The notes under the pieces were generated by a model. It saw nothing but the letters and a program-made list of their open reading frames with translations. It did no database searches and was not told the origin of the DNA. A DNA stretch of 64,000 nucleotides from Devosia chinhatensis (GTDB lineage Bacteria > Pseudomonadota > Alphaproteobacteria > Rhizobiales > Devosiaceae): contig NZ_JZEY01000061.1 in assembly GCF_000969445.1 (NCBI RefSeq), positions 62,001 to 126,000 on the forward strand, written 5' to 3'. Shown piece by piece: positions 1 through 9,455 of this stretch (position 1 is its first letter; the number at the start of each line of letters is the position of its first letter). A program made the translations under genes and the position numbers.

Positions 1-716
1 AACCGCCCACGATGCCGCGTTCCTCGGCAACCTGCAGGGCAGCCGGGCCGTCGGTGTGCTGGGCAATCACGTCGATGCCCTGGTCGATCATGGCGCGGGC
101 CGCGTCGGCCTCCCTGGCCGGGTCGTTCCAGCTCGAGATGAACACCGGAGTGATGGTGAAGTCAGGGTTCACCTTGCGGGCGGCCAGCACGAAGGCATTG
201 ATGCCCATGACCACTTCGGGGATCGGGAACGAACCGATATAGCCTGCCTTGCCGGTCTGGCTGAGATGGCCGGCAATGGTGCCGCAAACGGCACGGCCTT
301 CATGGAAGCGGGCATTATAGGTGCCCACATTGGCCGCGCGCATATAGCCGGTGGCGTGCTCGAAGGTAATGTCGGGGAACTGCTCGGCAACCTTGATCAC
401 CGAGTCACCGAAGCCGAAGCTGGTGGCGAAGATCAGCTTGCAGCCCTGCTGGGCCAGCTCGCGCAGCACGCGCTCGCAGTCTGGGCCTTCCGGCACGTTC
501 TCGACATAGACGGTTTCGACCGCATCGCCCAGCTGCTCTTCAAGATAGAGACGAGCCTGGTTATGCGCATAGTTCCAGCCATTGTCGTTGATCGTGCCGA
601 CGAGCACGAAGCCGACCTTGAGCGGTTCGGTCTGGGCGAAGGCGCGCGAGCCAAGCAGCGGCAATGCCGCGGCGACGGCGCCGGCCTTGAGCAGGTTACG
701 ACGATTGAGCGTCATG
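1..716 (-). CDS. BMP-family ABC transporter substrate-binding protein (3' end off window)
   Basis: Periplasmic binding protein of a BMP/PnrA-type (Med) importer. The family typically binds purine nucleosides; the substrate here is inferred. The protein starts MTLNRRNLLKAG, a twin-arginine-like signal (RRNLLKAG) with a cleavage region at SRAFA-Q. The mature part begins EPLKVGFVLVGTINDNGW, typical of BMP proteins (lipobox form absent). About 238 codons are visible and the C-terminus lies beyond base 1. The start ATG at 716 follows a GGAGAAA Shine-Dalgarno. It is the last visible gene of the leftward operon, 52 nt after the second permease, and follows the xdh genes, so xanthine, urate or nucleosides are likely ligands. 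Confidence 0.88.
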
Positions 717-768
717 GGTTTCTCCTGAGTGACGGGCTTGTTGATCAGGTCAGTCATTGTCCGCTGGC

Positions 769-1698
769 CTAATTGGAGGGCAAGAACGGCCTGCCGAGAC
801 AGGCCGGAGCATTGGAGGACGCATCGCGGCGGATCGAGATCAGCACCAGGACCACGATGGTGGCGAGATAGGGCATGGCGGCCCAGAGTTCGGCCGGGAT
901 GGCCGCCAGCGGACCGCCGCCGGCCTTGGAATAGAGTTCCATGGTCATGACGAGGCCGAAGAGATAGGCGCCCGCAAGCAGCCGGAAGGGTTTCCAGCTG
1001 GCAAAGACCACCAGCGCCACCGCGATCCAGCCGCGGCCCGCGGTCATCCGCTCGGCCCATTGCGGGGTCAGCAGCAAGGGGAAGCATGCGCCGGCGATCC
1101 CCGCCATGGCACCGCCGAATGCCACCGCGGCAAAGCGCACCCCGATTACCGAATAGCCGATGGAATGGGCGGAATGATCGTTCTCACCGACCGCACGCAG
1201 GATCAGCCCCGCCCGCGTCTTCTTGAGGAAGAACCACACCACGACCACCATGATCAGCGAGAAATAGACCAGCGCCGAATAGCCGAACAGCACGCGCCAG
1301 ATCGGATGGGTCGCCATTTCGCCGGGGAACAGCGGTCCCAGGAGGGTCACCGGCCGGGCCGAATAACCCTGCCCCGCCAGCGCTGAAAAGCCGGTGCCGA
1401 AAATGGTCAGCGCCAGGCCTGTGGCGGTCTGGTTCGCCGAAAGGCTGAGCGTGAGGAAGCCGAAGATCATCGAGGCCGCAATACCGGCCCCGGCTGCGCA
1501 GAGGATGGCAAGGTAATGATTGCCGGTCGTGAAGGTCACGACAAAGGCAGTGATCGCTCCGATCAGCATCATGCCTTCGACGCCCAGGTTGAGCACGCCC
1601 GACTTTTCCACCACCAGTTCGCCCAGCGCGGCAATGAGGATCGGCGTCGAGGCGCCGACCACGGTGACGATGATCGCGATCAGCAATTCTGTGGTCAT
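769..1698 (-). CDS. BMP-type nucleoside/purine ABC importer permease 2
   Basis: Inner-membrane permease of the BPD_transp_2 (branched-chain/ribose) type, 309 aa, almost entirely hydrophobic with about 8-9 predicted membrane helices. It contains the stretch GVLNLGVEGMMLIGA, diagnostic of the NupQ/YufQ-like permease that partners BMP proteins. It overlaps the upstream permease gene by 4 nt (ATGA), implying translational coupling. The ligand is inferred from the purine context, not visible in the sequence. Confidence 0.9.
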   Translation of the reverse strand: MTTELLIAIIVTVVGASTPILIAALGELVVEKSGVLNLGVEGMMLIGAITAFVVTFTTGNHYLAILCAAGAGIAASMIFGFLTLSLSANQTATGLALTIFGTGFSALAGQGYSARPVTLLGPLFPGEMATHPIWRVLFGYSALVYFSLIMVVVVWFFLKKTRAGLILRAVGENDHSAHSIGYSVIGVRFAAVAFGGAMAGIAGACFPLLLTPQWAERMTAGRGWIAVALVVFASWKPFRLLAGAYLFGLVMTMELYSKAGGGPLAAIPAELWAAMPYLATIVVLVLISIRRDASSNAPACLGRPFLPSN

Positions 1699-2777
1699 GC
1701 CCGCGCCTCCTCCTGGGACGCGACCCGCCTGAGACGGTATCGCACCAGGATATCGCCGGCGAGCAGGAAGAACAGCATCATCGACTGGAAGATGCCGCTC
1801 GCCGCCGATGGCAGGCCGATCGTGGTCTGCGCAATCTCGCCGCCCACAAAGGTGATCGCCATGATGATGCCCGCAAAGATCACGCCGAGCGGATTGAGCC
1901 GGCCGAGGAACGCCACGATGATGGCGGTGAAGCCGTAATTGGTTGGAAAACCGGGCACCATGCGCTGGAAGGGTCCCGCCACTTCAAGCATGCCGGCAAA
2001 GCCCGCCAGCCCGCCGCTCACCAGCAGCGCCAGCCAGATCGTTTTCTTTTCGGAAAACCCGCCATAGCGCGCCGCATGCGGAGCCGCGCCCACCACTTTC
2101 ATCTGGTAGCCGAAAACCGAGCGGGACATGATGAACCAGGCCACCAGCGCCACGATGATGGCGATCGGTATGCCCGCATGCACGATGGTCTGCGGAATGA
2201 TATTGGGCAGCAGCGCATCGGCTGCAAAGCGCCGCGTCTGCGGGAAGCCCATGCCCATCGGGTCTTTCCAGGGCGCGCGGACGAGGTAATAGATCAACTG
2301 CACCGACGCATAGGTCAGCATCAGCGAGGTCAGGATTTCGTTGACGTTGAGCCGTGTCTTGAAGAAGGCCGGAATGGCTGCAAAGGCGGCGCCGCCCAGC
2401 ACGCCGGCAATCATCATGGCCGGCAGGATCCAGAAGCCTGTCATGCCATGGGTCGAGAGCGCCACCCAGGTCGCCGCGAGCGCGCCCATGATATACTGGC
2501 CTTCCGCCCCGATGTTCCAGACATTGGCCCGGTAGGCGATGGAAAGCCCCACCCCGATGATGATCAGCGGCGATGCCTTGACCGCCAGGTCCTGCCATTT
2601 GAGCGAATTGGTCAGCGGCGTCAGGAAAATCTCCCGCACCGCGCCAACGCCATCATAGCCGATGGCGGAAAAAATGATGGCGCCGAAAAACATGGTCAGC
2701 AGCACCGCGATCAGCGGCGCGGCATAGAGAACCGCCTTGGACGGCTCGCGGCGCTTTTCGAGACGGAACTGCATCAT
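1695..2777 (-). CDS. BMP-type nucleoside/purine ABC importer permease 1
   Basis: Permease of 360 aa, the larger partner (NupP/YufP-like). A cytoplasmic basic N-terminus (MMQFRLEKRREPSK) precedes about ten hydrophobic helices. The motif NVWNIGAEGQYIMGA matches the family signature of the first permease in BMP systems. It overlaps the ATPase gene by 4 nt and the downstream permease by 4 nt. It would form the heterodimeric channel with the 769-1698 product. Confidence 0.9.
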   Translation of the reverse strand: MMQFRLEKRREPSKAVLYAAPLIAVLLTMFFGAIIFSAIGYDGVGAVREIFLTPLTNSLKWQDLAVKASPLIIIGVGLSIAYRANVWNIGAEGQYIMGALAATWVALSTHGMTGFWILPAMMIAGVLGGAAFAAIPAFFKTRLNVNEILTSLMLTYASVQLIYYLVRAPWKDPMGMGFPQTRRFAADALLPNIIPQTIVHAGIPIAIIVALVAWFIMSRSVFGYQMKVVGAAPHAARYGGFSEKKTIWLALLVSGGLAGFAGMLEVAGPFQRMVPGFPTNYGFTAIIVAFLGRLNPLGVIFAGIIMAITFVGGEIAQTTIGLPSAASGIFQSMMLFFLLAGDILVRYRLRRVASQEEARA

Positions 2778-4291
2778 GCCGCCTCCACCGAATTGTGCAC
2801 GCCGCCCATCAGCAGGCCGATTTCGTCCACGCTGAAATTCTCCACCGGCCGTACCGGGCTCAGCCGCCCCATATTGATCACCGCCAGGCTGTCCGCCAAA
2901 GCGCGCAGTTCGTCGAGGTCCTGGCTGATGACGACGATGGCGGAACCGGCCGCCGCCAGATCCACCAGCGCCTGGTGGATCGCCGCAGCCGCGCCCGCAT
3001 CCACGCCCCAGGTGGGCTGGCTGACCACGAGCACGCTGGGCTTTTGAAGGATTTCCCGCCCCATGATGTATTTCTGCAAGTTCCCGCCCGACAGCGATCC
3101 CGCCGTCGAACCGGGCCCCAGGGCCTTGACCGCGAAGTCGGCGATCACCTTGCCCGTATAGGTCCGGGCCGCGCCTGAATTGATCAGCCCCATGACCACC
3201 ATGCCCAGCCGGTCGCGCGCCGTCAGCACGGAATTGTCGGCCAGCGAGAAGTCGCCGACTGCCGCGTGTCCATTGCGCTCCTCGGGCACGGCGCAGAGCC
3301 CGTGCCGGCGCCGCTCGGTGGTGTTCATCGTGCCGATCCCGAGCCCGTCGATCGTGACCGCCTCGCGGTCATCGCCCGGCATTTCTCCGCTCAGCGCATC
3401 GAGCAAGGCGTTTTGTCCGTTGCCCGCCACACCGGCAATGCCCAGGATTTCCCCGGCCCTTACCGTGAACGTGACATTATCGGCCGGAACGTCAAAATGG
3501 CCGGTCTTCAACGTTGACAGTCTGTTAACGACAAGCTTCGGCTGACCGAAAGTGCGACCCTCGTCCTTGACGATGTCGCGCAGGTTCGTGCCGATCATTT
3601 TCTCTGCCATCGAGCGGCTGGTTTCCGCTTTCGGGTCGCAGGTATCCACCAGCTTGCCGCCGCGCAAAATCGTCGCCGTGTCGCATAAGGCTTTGATTTC
3701 GTGGAGCTTATGCGAGATGTAGAGGATCGAGCACCCTTCCGCCGCCAGCTTGCGCAGCACGGTGAACAGCTGCTCCACCTCCTGCGGCGTCAGCACCGAA
3801 GTCGGCTCATCCATGATCAGCAATTGCGGGTTGAGCAGCAAAGCTCTAACGATTTCAATACGTTGGCGCTCACCGACGGAGAGCGTCGCCACCGTCCGGT
3901 GCGGGTCCAGCGCCAGCCCATAGGTCGCCATGACCTCCCGGATCCGCGCTTCCAGCTCCCGGGACGGGATCTTGGCATCCATGCCCAGCGCGATATTCTC
4001 CAGCACCGTCAGCGCCTCGAACAGCGAAAAGTGCTGGAATACCATACCGATACCCAGCCTCCGCGCTGCCTTGGGATTGGGCACGTTGACCTTCAGGCCG
4101 TTCCAGAAAATATCGCCGGCATCGGGCTGCATGATCCCGTAGATCATCTTCACCAGCGTCGACTTGCCTGCCCCGTTTTCCCCCAGCAGGGCATGGATTT
4201 CTCCCGGTTTGACCGCAAAGGAAACGTTGTCATTGGCCAGGACGCCGGGGAACTGCTTGGTGATGCCGCTCAATTCGAGCCGATTGACCAT
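2774..4291 (-). CDS. BMP-type nucleoside/purine ABC importer ATPase (double NBD)
   Basis: Duplicated ATP-binding protein of 505 aa. The first NBD has Walker [10 protein letters not shown], signature LSVGERQRIEI and Walker B LLIMDEPTSVLT. The second NBD is degenerate at Walker A (GVAGNGQNALL) but keeps the signature LSGGNLQKYIMGRE, as usual in ribose/BMP-type double ATPases. I chose ATG 4291 (MVNRLELSG) because it sits 1 nt after the xdhC stop codon and starts the conserved domain; an in-frame extension up to 4363 would overlap xdhC. It belongs to the xdh operon. Confidence 0.9.
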   Translation of the reverse strand: MVNRLELSGITKQFPGVLANDNVSFAVKPGEIHALLGENGAGKSTLVKMIYGIMQPDAGDIFWNGLKVNVPNPKAARRLGIGMVFQHFSLFEALTVLENIALGMDAKIPSRELEARIREVMATYGLALDPHRTVATLSVGERQRIEIVRALLLNPQLLIMDEPTSVLTPQEVEQLFTVLRKLAAEGCSILYISHKLHEIKALCDTATILRGGKLVDTCDPKAETSRSMAEKMIGTNLRDIVKDEGRTFGQPKLVVNRLSTLKTGHFDVPADNVTFTVRAGEILGIAGVAGNGQNALLDALSGEMPGDDREAVTIDGLGIGTMNTTERRRHGLCAVPEERNGHAAVGDFSLADNSVLTARDRLGMVVMGLINSGAARTYTGKVIADFAVKALGPGSTAGSLSGGNLQKYIMGREILQKPSVLVVSQPTWGVDAGAAAAIHQALVDLAAAGSAIVVISQDLDELRALADSLAVINMGRLSPVRPVENFSVDEIGLLMGGVHNSVEAA

Positions 4292-4292
4292 G

Positions 4293-5153
4293 TCAGAACC
4301 CACTGGTCGCCCCCTCTTTCGCAGGGGCGGACACGCGCCCGACAGATGCTTCCCGGCCGCCAATGTGGACCATAATTTCCGCCGCCGCCAGTGCTGCGAT
4401 CACCGCTGGCCGTTTATCCCCAAGCCCTTGCGCGCCAATCGGTAAAACCAGTCGTTCCAAGGCTTTGGCGTCCCCGCCCTGGTCGATGAACCAGCTGGCG
4501 AACTTGGCACGCTTCGTCTGCGATCCAACCATGCCGACATAGGCCGCATCCGTCCGGCCCAACGCCTCCGCGACGATAAGAAAATCGAGCGCATGGTCGT
4601 GCGTCATGATCACGAAGGCGCTTCCGGCGGGCGCCGCGCGCACCACCATTTCGGGCATCGCCACCAGCCGCTGTGAAATGCCTGGCGCCAGCAGCGACAA
4701 TTCCTCGCGTCGAGTGTCGATCACCTCGACCCGTACCGGTAACAGTGCCAGGATCTGCGCCAGGACACGACCCACATGCCCGGCACCGAAGACAGCAATA
4801 TAAGGCGCTCTTTCCGTTTCCGCCCGGATGATGTCGGCCAGCGCTAACCGCAGGTTCTTGTCCGCAACGCGCAGCGAGACCGCCACCCGCCCCCCGCAAC
4901 ATTGCCCAATTTCCGGCCCCAATGGCACATCCATCGCCGCTTCGGCTCGGCCTTCGGCAATCAGCCGGCGGGCATGGTCGATCACCATATATTCGAGAGC
5001 GCCACCTCCGATCGTTCCGAAAGTCGTCTCCCGTCCAACCAGCATGAACGTGCCCTGCTCGCGAGGCGAAGAGCCACGCACCGAGGTCAGTTCGCACGCA
5101 ATCGCGTCAGGATTGTTAGCGAAAAAGACTTCGAGCGCAGAGGACTGGTTCAT
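4293..5153 (-). CDS. xdhC: Xanthine dehydrogenase accessory protein XdhC
   Basis: XdhC/CoxI family protein, 286 aa. It binds molybdopterin cofactor, promotes its sulfuration and inserts it into XdhB. The N-terminal CoxI domain carries LTSVRGSSPREQGTFMLV and GGGALEY, and the cysteine pair region GQCCGGRV. The C-terminal Rossmann-like domain carries AVFGAGHVGRVLAQ and MTHDHALDF. The start ATG lies 1 nt downstream of the end of xdhB (TGA-A-ATG), showing operon coupling. The order xdhA-xdhB-xdhC is the standard one. Confidence 0.95.
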   Translation of the reverse strand: MNQSSALEVFFANNPDAIACELTSVRGSSPREQGTFMLVGRETTFGTIGGGALEYMVIDHARRLIAEGRAEAAMDVPLGPEIGQCCGGRVAVSLRVADKNLRLALADIIRAETERAPYIAVFGAGHVGRVLAQILALLPVRVEVIDTRREELSLLAPGISQRLVAMPEMVVRAAPAGSAFVIMTHDHALDFLIVAEALGRTDAAYVGMVGSQTKRAKFASWFIDQGGDAKALERLVLPIGAQGLGDKRPAVIAALAAAEIMVHIGGREASVGRVSAPAKEGATSGF

Positions 5154-5154
5154 T

Positions 5155-7485
5155 TCAGCTGGCCTTCGCCCCGCGCATCCGCTCGACGCCCATCAGCACC
5201 CGCTCCGGCGTGACGGGCGTATCGAGTTGGGGGGCGATCCTGTAATCCGCCACGCTTGCCACCGCCATGCCCAGCGCCTCGACCACCGAGATCGCCAGCA
5301 TGAAGGGGGGCTCTCCCACGGCCTTGGACCGGCCAATCGTCGGCTCGCGGTTTACCGACCACTCGGCCAGCCTGACGTTGAAAACGGGCGGCACGTCCGA
5401 CGCGAGCGGGATCTTGTAGGTCGATGGGGCATGCGTCCGCAGCTGCCCCTTAGCGTCCCACACCAGCTCTTCGGTTGTCAGCCACCCCATGCCCTGGATG
5501 AAACCGCCCTCGACCTGGCCGATATCGATGGCAGGGTTCAGCGACTTGCCGACATCATGCAGGATATCGACGCGATCGACGACATATTCTCCCGTCAGGG
5601 TATCGATCGTGACCTCGCTCACCGAGGCGCCATAGGCAAAGTAGTAGAAGGGATGACCCCGTCCGGTCGCTCGATCCCAATGGATGTCGGGGGTCTTGTA
5701 AAACCCGGCCGCCGACAATTGCACCCGATTGAGATAGGCCGAAGCCGCAAGTTCGGCGAAGGGCACGAACTCGCGGCCAACCTGCAGGCCGCCCTCTATC
5801 CACCGACAATCGCTCTCGTCGGCCTGATAGAGCTTGGCCGCGTGGGCGACCAGACGCCTCTTGATCTGCTCGCAGGCATCCCAGGCGGCCATGCCATTCA
5901 GGTCCGAGCCGGAAGACGCAGCAGTTGCCGAAGTATTCGGCACCTTGCCAGTCGAGGTCGCCATGATCTTGACTGTGTCGAGATTGACGCCGAAGGCTTC
6001 GGCAACCACCTGGGCTACCTTGATATAAAGCCCCTGGCCCATCTCGGTGCCGCCATGGCTGAGATGGATCGAGCCATCTTTGTAGACATGCACCAGAGCG
6101 CCGGCCTGATTGTACCAGGTCGCGGTGAAGGAAATGCCGAACTTGACCGGCGTCAGCGCGATGCCCTTCTTGAGCACCGTGCTTGTCCGGTTGAACGCAA
6201 TGATCGCCGCGCGTCGCGCCTGGTAATCGGACGATGCTTCAAGCTCGTCCACCACGCGATGGATGACATTGTCCTGCACCGTCTGGTGATAGGGCGTTAC
6301 ATTGTTGGTGTCGGTGCCGTAAAAATTGGCCTTGCGGATATCGAGCGGATCCTTGCCCAGCGCATAGGCAATGTCCTCGATCCAGCGCTCGGCGCCCATC
6401 ATGCCCTGAGGTCCGCCAAAACCGCGAAACGCCGTATTGGAGACGGTATTGGTATAGAGCGGCTCAGACCGGGCGCGCACGGCAGGGTACCAATAGGCAT
6501 TGTCGCAATGGAACAGCGCCCGGTCCGATACCGGACCGCTGAGGTCGGACGAGAACCCGGCCCGGGTGCCATAGACGGCGTCAACGGCGAGGATCTTGCC
6601 ATTGTCGTCATAGCCGACATCGTAATCGACCACGAAGTCATGGCGCTTGCCGGTGGCCTGCATGTCGTCATCGCGGTCGGGCCGGATCTTGCAGGCGCGG
6701 TTCCATTTCTTCGCCGCGACAGCAGCCACCGCCGCAAACAAGTTGCCCTGCGTTTCCTTGCCCCCAAAGCCGCCACCCATCCGGCGGACATTGATGGTCA
6801 CCGCATTGTGGCGGATGCCCAGGACCTGCGCCACCATCAGCTGCACTTCGCTCGGATGCTGGGTCGAGGAATGGATGACGATATCCTCGTCCTCGCCGGG
6901 AATGGCAAAAGCGATCTGGCCTTCGAGATAGAAGTGATCCTGGCCGCCGATAGCGATGGCGCCTTTTGCCCGGCGTGGCGCGCCGGACAGGCCGGCCTCG
7001 ACGTCGCCACGCTCAAGCTTGAGCGGTTCGGTGACCAACTTCCCACCGGCCGCCTGTGCCGAGCGCACATCCGCAATCCAGTCGAGATCGGCATAATCGA
7101 TCTTCGCCAATTGCGCCGCCCGCCGTGCCGCATCGCGCGTTTCAGCGATCACCGCAAAAACCGGCTGCCCCCAGAACTGCACCTTGCCCACCGCAAAGAT
7201 GGGCTCGTCATGCTTGTGGCTTGGAGAGACGTCGTTTTCGCCGGGAATATCGTCTGCCGTCAGCACGCCGATGACGCCAGGAAAGGCCTCGACAGCAGAA
7301 AAATCCATCGCGACAATGTCCGCGTGCGCCTTGGTCGAAAGGCCCAGATAGGCGTGCATCGTTCCGACTGGTTCGATCATGTCGTCGATGTATTCGGCGG
7401 TTCCGGCAACATGCTTGGGCCCGCTGTCATGGCGGGTATTGGTGTGAAGCACCGAAAGGGAAATCGGGGTGTCGTGCTTGTTCAT
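5155..7485 (-). CDS. xdhB: Xanthine dehydrogenase molybdopterin-binding subunit
   Basis: Large subunit, 776 aa, converting hypoxanthine to xanthine and urate with XdhA in the cytoplasm. Visible features are the N-terminal a/b hammerhead domain, the cofactor loops RRMGGGFGGKETQ and FRGFGGPQGMMG, the Moco contacts around GTEMGQGL, and the C-terminal VGEPPFMLAISVVEAL containing the catalytic glutamate of the family. The start ATG 7485 has a GGGAGG Shine-Dalgarno and overlaps xdhA by 4 nt (ATGA). The frame stays open further upstream, but that part lies antiparallel in reading frame to nothing known and falls inside xdhA, so it is not coding. Confidence 0.95.
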   Translation of the reverse strand: MNKHDTPISLSVLHTNTRHDSGPKHVAGTAEYIDDMIEPVGTMHAYLGLSTKAHADIVAMDFSAVEAFPGVIGVLTADDIPGENDVSPSHKHDEPIFAVGKVQFWGQPVFAVIAETRDAARRAAQLAKIDYADLDWIADVRSAQAAGGKLVTEPLKLERGDVEAGLSGAPRRAKGAIAIGGQDHFYLEGQIAFAIPGEDEDIVIHSSTQHPSEVQLMVAQVLGIRHNAVTINVRRMGGGFGGKETQGNLFAAVAAVAAKKWNRACKIRPDRDDDMQATGKRHDFVVDYDVGYDDNGKILAVDAVYGTRAGFSSDLSGPVSDRALFHCDNAYWYPAVRARSEPLYTNTVSNTAFRGFGGPQGMMGAERWIEDIAYALGKDPLDIRKANFYGTDTNNVTPYHQTVQDNVIHRVVDELEASSDYQARRAAIIAFNRTSTVLKKGIALTPVKFGISFTATWYNQAGALVHVYKDGSIHLSHGGTEMGQGLYIKVAQVVAEAFGVNLDTVKIMATSTGKVPNTSATAASSGSDLNGMAAWDACEQIKRRLVAHAAKLYQADESDCRWIEGGLQVGREFVPFAELAASAYLNRVQLSAAGFYKTPDIHWDRATGRGHPFYYFAYGASVSEVTIDTLTGEYVVDRVDILHDVGKSLNPAIDIGQVEGGFIQGMGWLTTEELVWDAKGQLRTHAPSTYKIPLASDVPPVFNVRLAEWSVNREPTIGRSKAVGEPPFMLAISVVEALGMAVASVADYRIAPQLDTPVTPERVLMGVERMRGAKAS

Positions 7486-8948
7486 GCTACCTCCCGCCTC
7501 AGCCGCTCGCCGCGGCCCTGCGTGTCGAGGAAGAAACGCTTGAGCAGGTTCTGCGCTGCCAGCAGGCGATAGTCTGCCGAGGCCCGCATGTCGCTTATGG
7601 GCTGATAATCCTCGCCAAAGGCAGAGACCGCCGCCTCGATGGTCTCGATGGTCCACGGCTTGCCGACGAGAGCGGCCTCCACGGCCTTGGCCCGCTTGGG
7701 CGTCGCCGCCATGCCGCCAAAGGCGATACGGGCCATGCCGACACGGCCACCGTCGCTGACAAATACCCGGAAGGCCCCGCACAGCGCCGAGATATCTTCC
7801 TCGCGGCGCTTGGAAATCTTGTAGGTCGCGAAATGTTCGCCAGCGGGCAGGAGCGGCACGGTGACGCTCTCGACGAACTCGCCGGGCTGCCGGTCCTGCT
7901 TGCCATAGGCGAGGAAATAATCCTCGAGCTTGATCTCGCGCCGATGCTCGCCGCGCCGCAGGCTGAGCCTGGCCCCAAGTGCGATGAAGGGCGGCGGCGT
8001 ATCGCCGATGGGCGAGCCATTGGCAATATTGCCGCCGATCGTACCCATGTTGCGCACCTGCTCGCCGGCGAACCGGTTCCATAGCTCGCCCAGTTGCGGA
8101 AAGCTGCTGGTGATGACCGGTAGGGCCTCCGAATAGCTCACGCCTGCATAAAAGCGGACCTCGCTGGCATTCTCGGCGATGCGTTTCAATTCCTGGAGAT
8201 GGCCGATGAAAATGACCGGCCCGATCGGACGCATGAACTTGGTGACCCAGAGGCCCACATCGGTGGATCCCGCCACGACCCTCGCCTCGGGATGCTCTTC
8301 GTAGAGCGCTGCGAAATCGTCGAGGTTCGCGGGAATGAAAATCTTGTTTTCGCCTGATCCGATCTCGACCCGACGCCCGTCGACGATCGCCCCGATCTTG
8401 TCCTTGACGGCAATACGCTCCGCCCAGAGCGGATCACCCTGCGGCATGCCATAGGTGGAGATGGCCTGGGCGGCACGAATGATCGGTGCATAGCCCGTGC
8501 AGCGACAAAGATTGCCTTGAAGAGCCTTCTCGATGGCCGGCCGGGACGGATTGGGGTCGCGCATCCACAACCCGTAGAGGCTCATGACGAAGCCCGGCGT
8601 GCAGAAGCCACATTGCGATCCGTGATGGTCCACCATCGCCTGCTGCACCGGGTGCAGATTGCCGTTCTCCCCGCGCAGATGCTCGATAGTCACCACATGG
8701 GTGCCGTGCAGGCTGGCGACGAAGCGGATACAGGCGGTCACCGAATCGTAGATGATCTCGTCACCCATAAGCCTGCCCACCAGAACGGTGCAGGCGCCGC
8801 AATCGCCTTCCGCGCAGCCCTCCTTGGAGCCGCGCAGGCGACGCTCGAGGCGCAACCAGTCGAGCAGCGTCAGGTCCGGCGCCACATCGACGAGGGTGAT
8901 TTCCTCGCCGTTGAGCAGAAAGCGGATCGCGTTGGTGACCTCGACCAT
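7482..8948 (-). CDS. xdhA: Xanthine dehydrogenase small subunit (2Fe-2S and FAD)
   Basis: 488 aa subunit passing electrons from the Mo site to NAD+. The plant-type 2Fe-2S domain has GCAEGDCGACTVLVG; the second cluster domain has QCGFCTPGFVMSLYG and LCRCTGYAPI; the FAD domain has VVAGSTDVGLWVTK and MGTIGGNIANGSPIGD. The C-terminal CO-dehydrogenase flavoprotein domain closes it. The start ATG 8948 lies 3 nt after uraH with a GGGGGAG ribosome site. It forms the A4B4- or A2B2-type bacterial enzyme with XdhB. Confidence 0.96.
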   Translation of the reverse strand: MVEVTNAIRFLLNGEEITLVDVAPDLTLLDWLRLERRLRGSKEGCAEGDCGACTVLVGRLMGDEIIYDSVTACIRFVASLHGTHVVTIEHLRGENGNLHPVQQAMVDHHGSQCGFCTPGFVMSLYGLWMRDPNPSRPAIEKALQGNLCRCTGYAPIIRAAQAISTYGMPQGDPLWAERIAVKDKIGAIVDGRRVEIGSGENKIFIPANLDDFAALYEEHPEARVVAGSTDVGLWVTKFMRPIGPVIFIGHLQELKRIAENASEVRFYAGVSYSEALPVITSSFPQLGELWNRFAGEQVRNMGTIGGNIANGSPIGDTPPPFIALGARLSLRRGEHRREIKLEDYFLAYGKQDRQPGEFVESVTVPLLPAGEHFATYKISKRREEDISALCGAFRVFVSDGGRVGMARIAFGGMAATPKRAKAVEAALVGKPWTIETIEAAVSAFGEDYQPISDMRASADYRLLAAQNLLKRFFLDTQGRGERLRREVA

Positions 8949-8951
8949 GCC

Positions 8952-9302
8952 TCAGCTCCCCCGATAGGTGGAATAGGAGAACGGGCTGACCAGCAACGGC
9001 ACATGATAATGCTTGTCTTCGGAGATGGTGAAGCGCAGCGGCACCACGTCGAGGAACGGCGTTTCGATCTCGACACCCAGTCGCTCGAAATATTGCCCGA
9101 CGTGAAAGCGGATTTCGAATTCGCCCTGCTGGAAATCCTCGTCCAGCAGGGGCCGATCCACGCGGCCGTCCTCATTTGTATAGCTGTCCAACAAGTGGTG
9201 CGTGTGGTCGCCGTGCACATAATGCAGTTCGAGACGCATGCCCCGTGCCGGCTTCCCGTGCATCGTGTCGAGGACATGGGTGGTGAGGCTTCCGCCCGCC
9301 AT
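8952..9302 (-). CDS. uraH: 5-hydroxyisourate hydrolase (transthyretin-related)
   Basis: HIU hydrolase, 116 aa, second step after urate oxidation: opens 5-hydroxyisourate to OHCU. The N-terminal signature LTTHVLDTMHGKPA and the C-terminal YRGS tetrapeptide, both active-site hallmarks of this family, are intact. I chose ATG 9302 (MAGGSLTTHV) with CAGGAG upstream; a longer reading to 9368 would run through the promoter region. It is the first gene of the xdh/importer operon and is divergent from puuE-uraD, which handles the next steps. Confidence 0.95.
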   Translation of the reverse strand: MAGGSLTTHVLDTMHGKPARGMRLELHYVHGDHTHHLLDSYTNEDGRVDRPLLDEDFQQGEFEIRFHVGQYFERLGVEIETPFLDVVPLRFTISEDKHYHVPLLVSPFSYSTYRGS

Positions 9303-9360
9303 GCTTGCTGCTCCTGGATATTCCCCTCCGGCAAGACTATCGCAACCGGAACGATGCGCA

Positions 9361-9397
9361 ATGCACATTTTTTACCAAGTGGTCCACTTTTGTGCAT
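9361..9397. promoter_or_regulatory. Operator-like nested palindromes between uraH and puuE-uraD
   Basis: The divergent promoter region contains AAGTGG-T-CCACTT (9377-9389), a perfect inverted repeat, inside outer arms ATGCACA (9361-9367) and TGTGCAT (9391-9397). The core ACCAAGTGGTCCACTTT recurs, with two changes, upstream of the 5'-nucleotidase gene at 25338-25354. A repressor binding site for ureide genes is inferred; no regulator of purine catabolism is encoded in the window. Confidence 0.5.
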
Positions 9398-9455
9398 CTT
9401 GTGTGCAGCGCCATCGACATTAAACTCTGCCCATCCCGCCCAAAGAGATTCTGCC

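Noticed and set aside
4828-7572. Plus-strand frame opposite xdhB
   Set aside because: Antisense shadow of xdhC/xdhB with all conserved residues on the minus strand.
7486-8082. Upstream in-frame extension of xdhB
   Set aside because: It overlaps xdhA completely in another frame; the ATG at 7485 with ribosome site fits the XdhB N-terminus.
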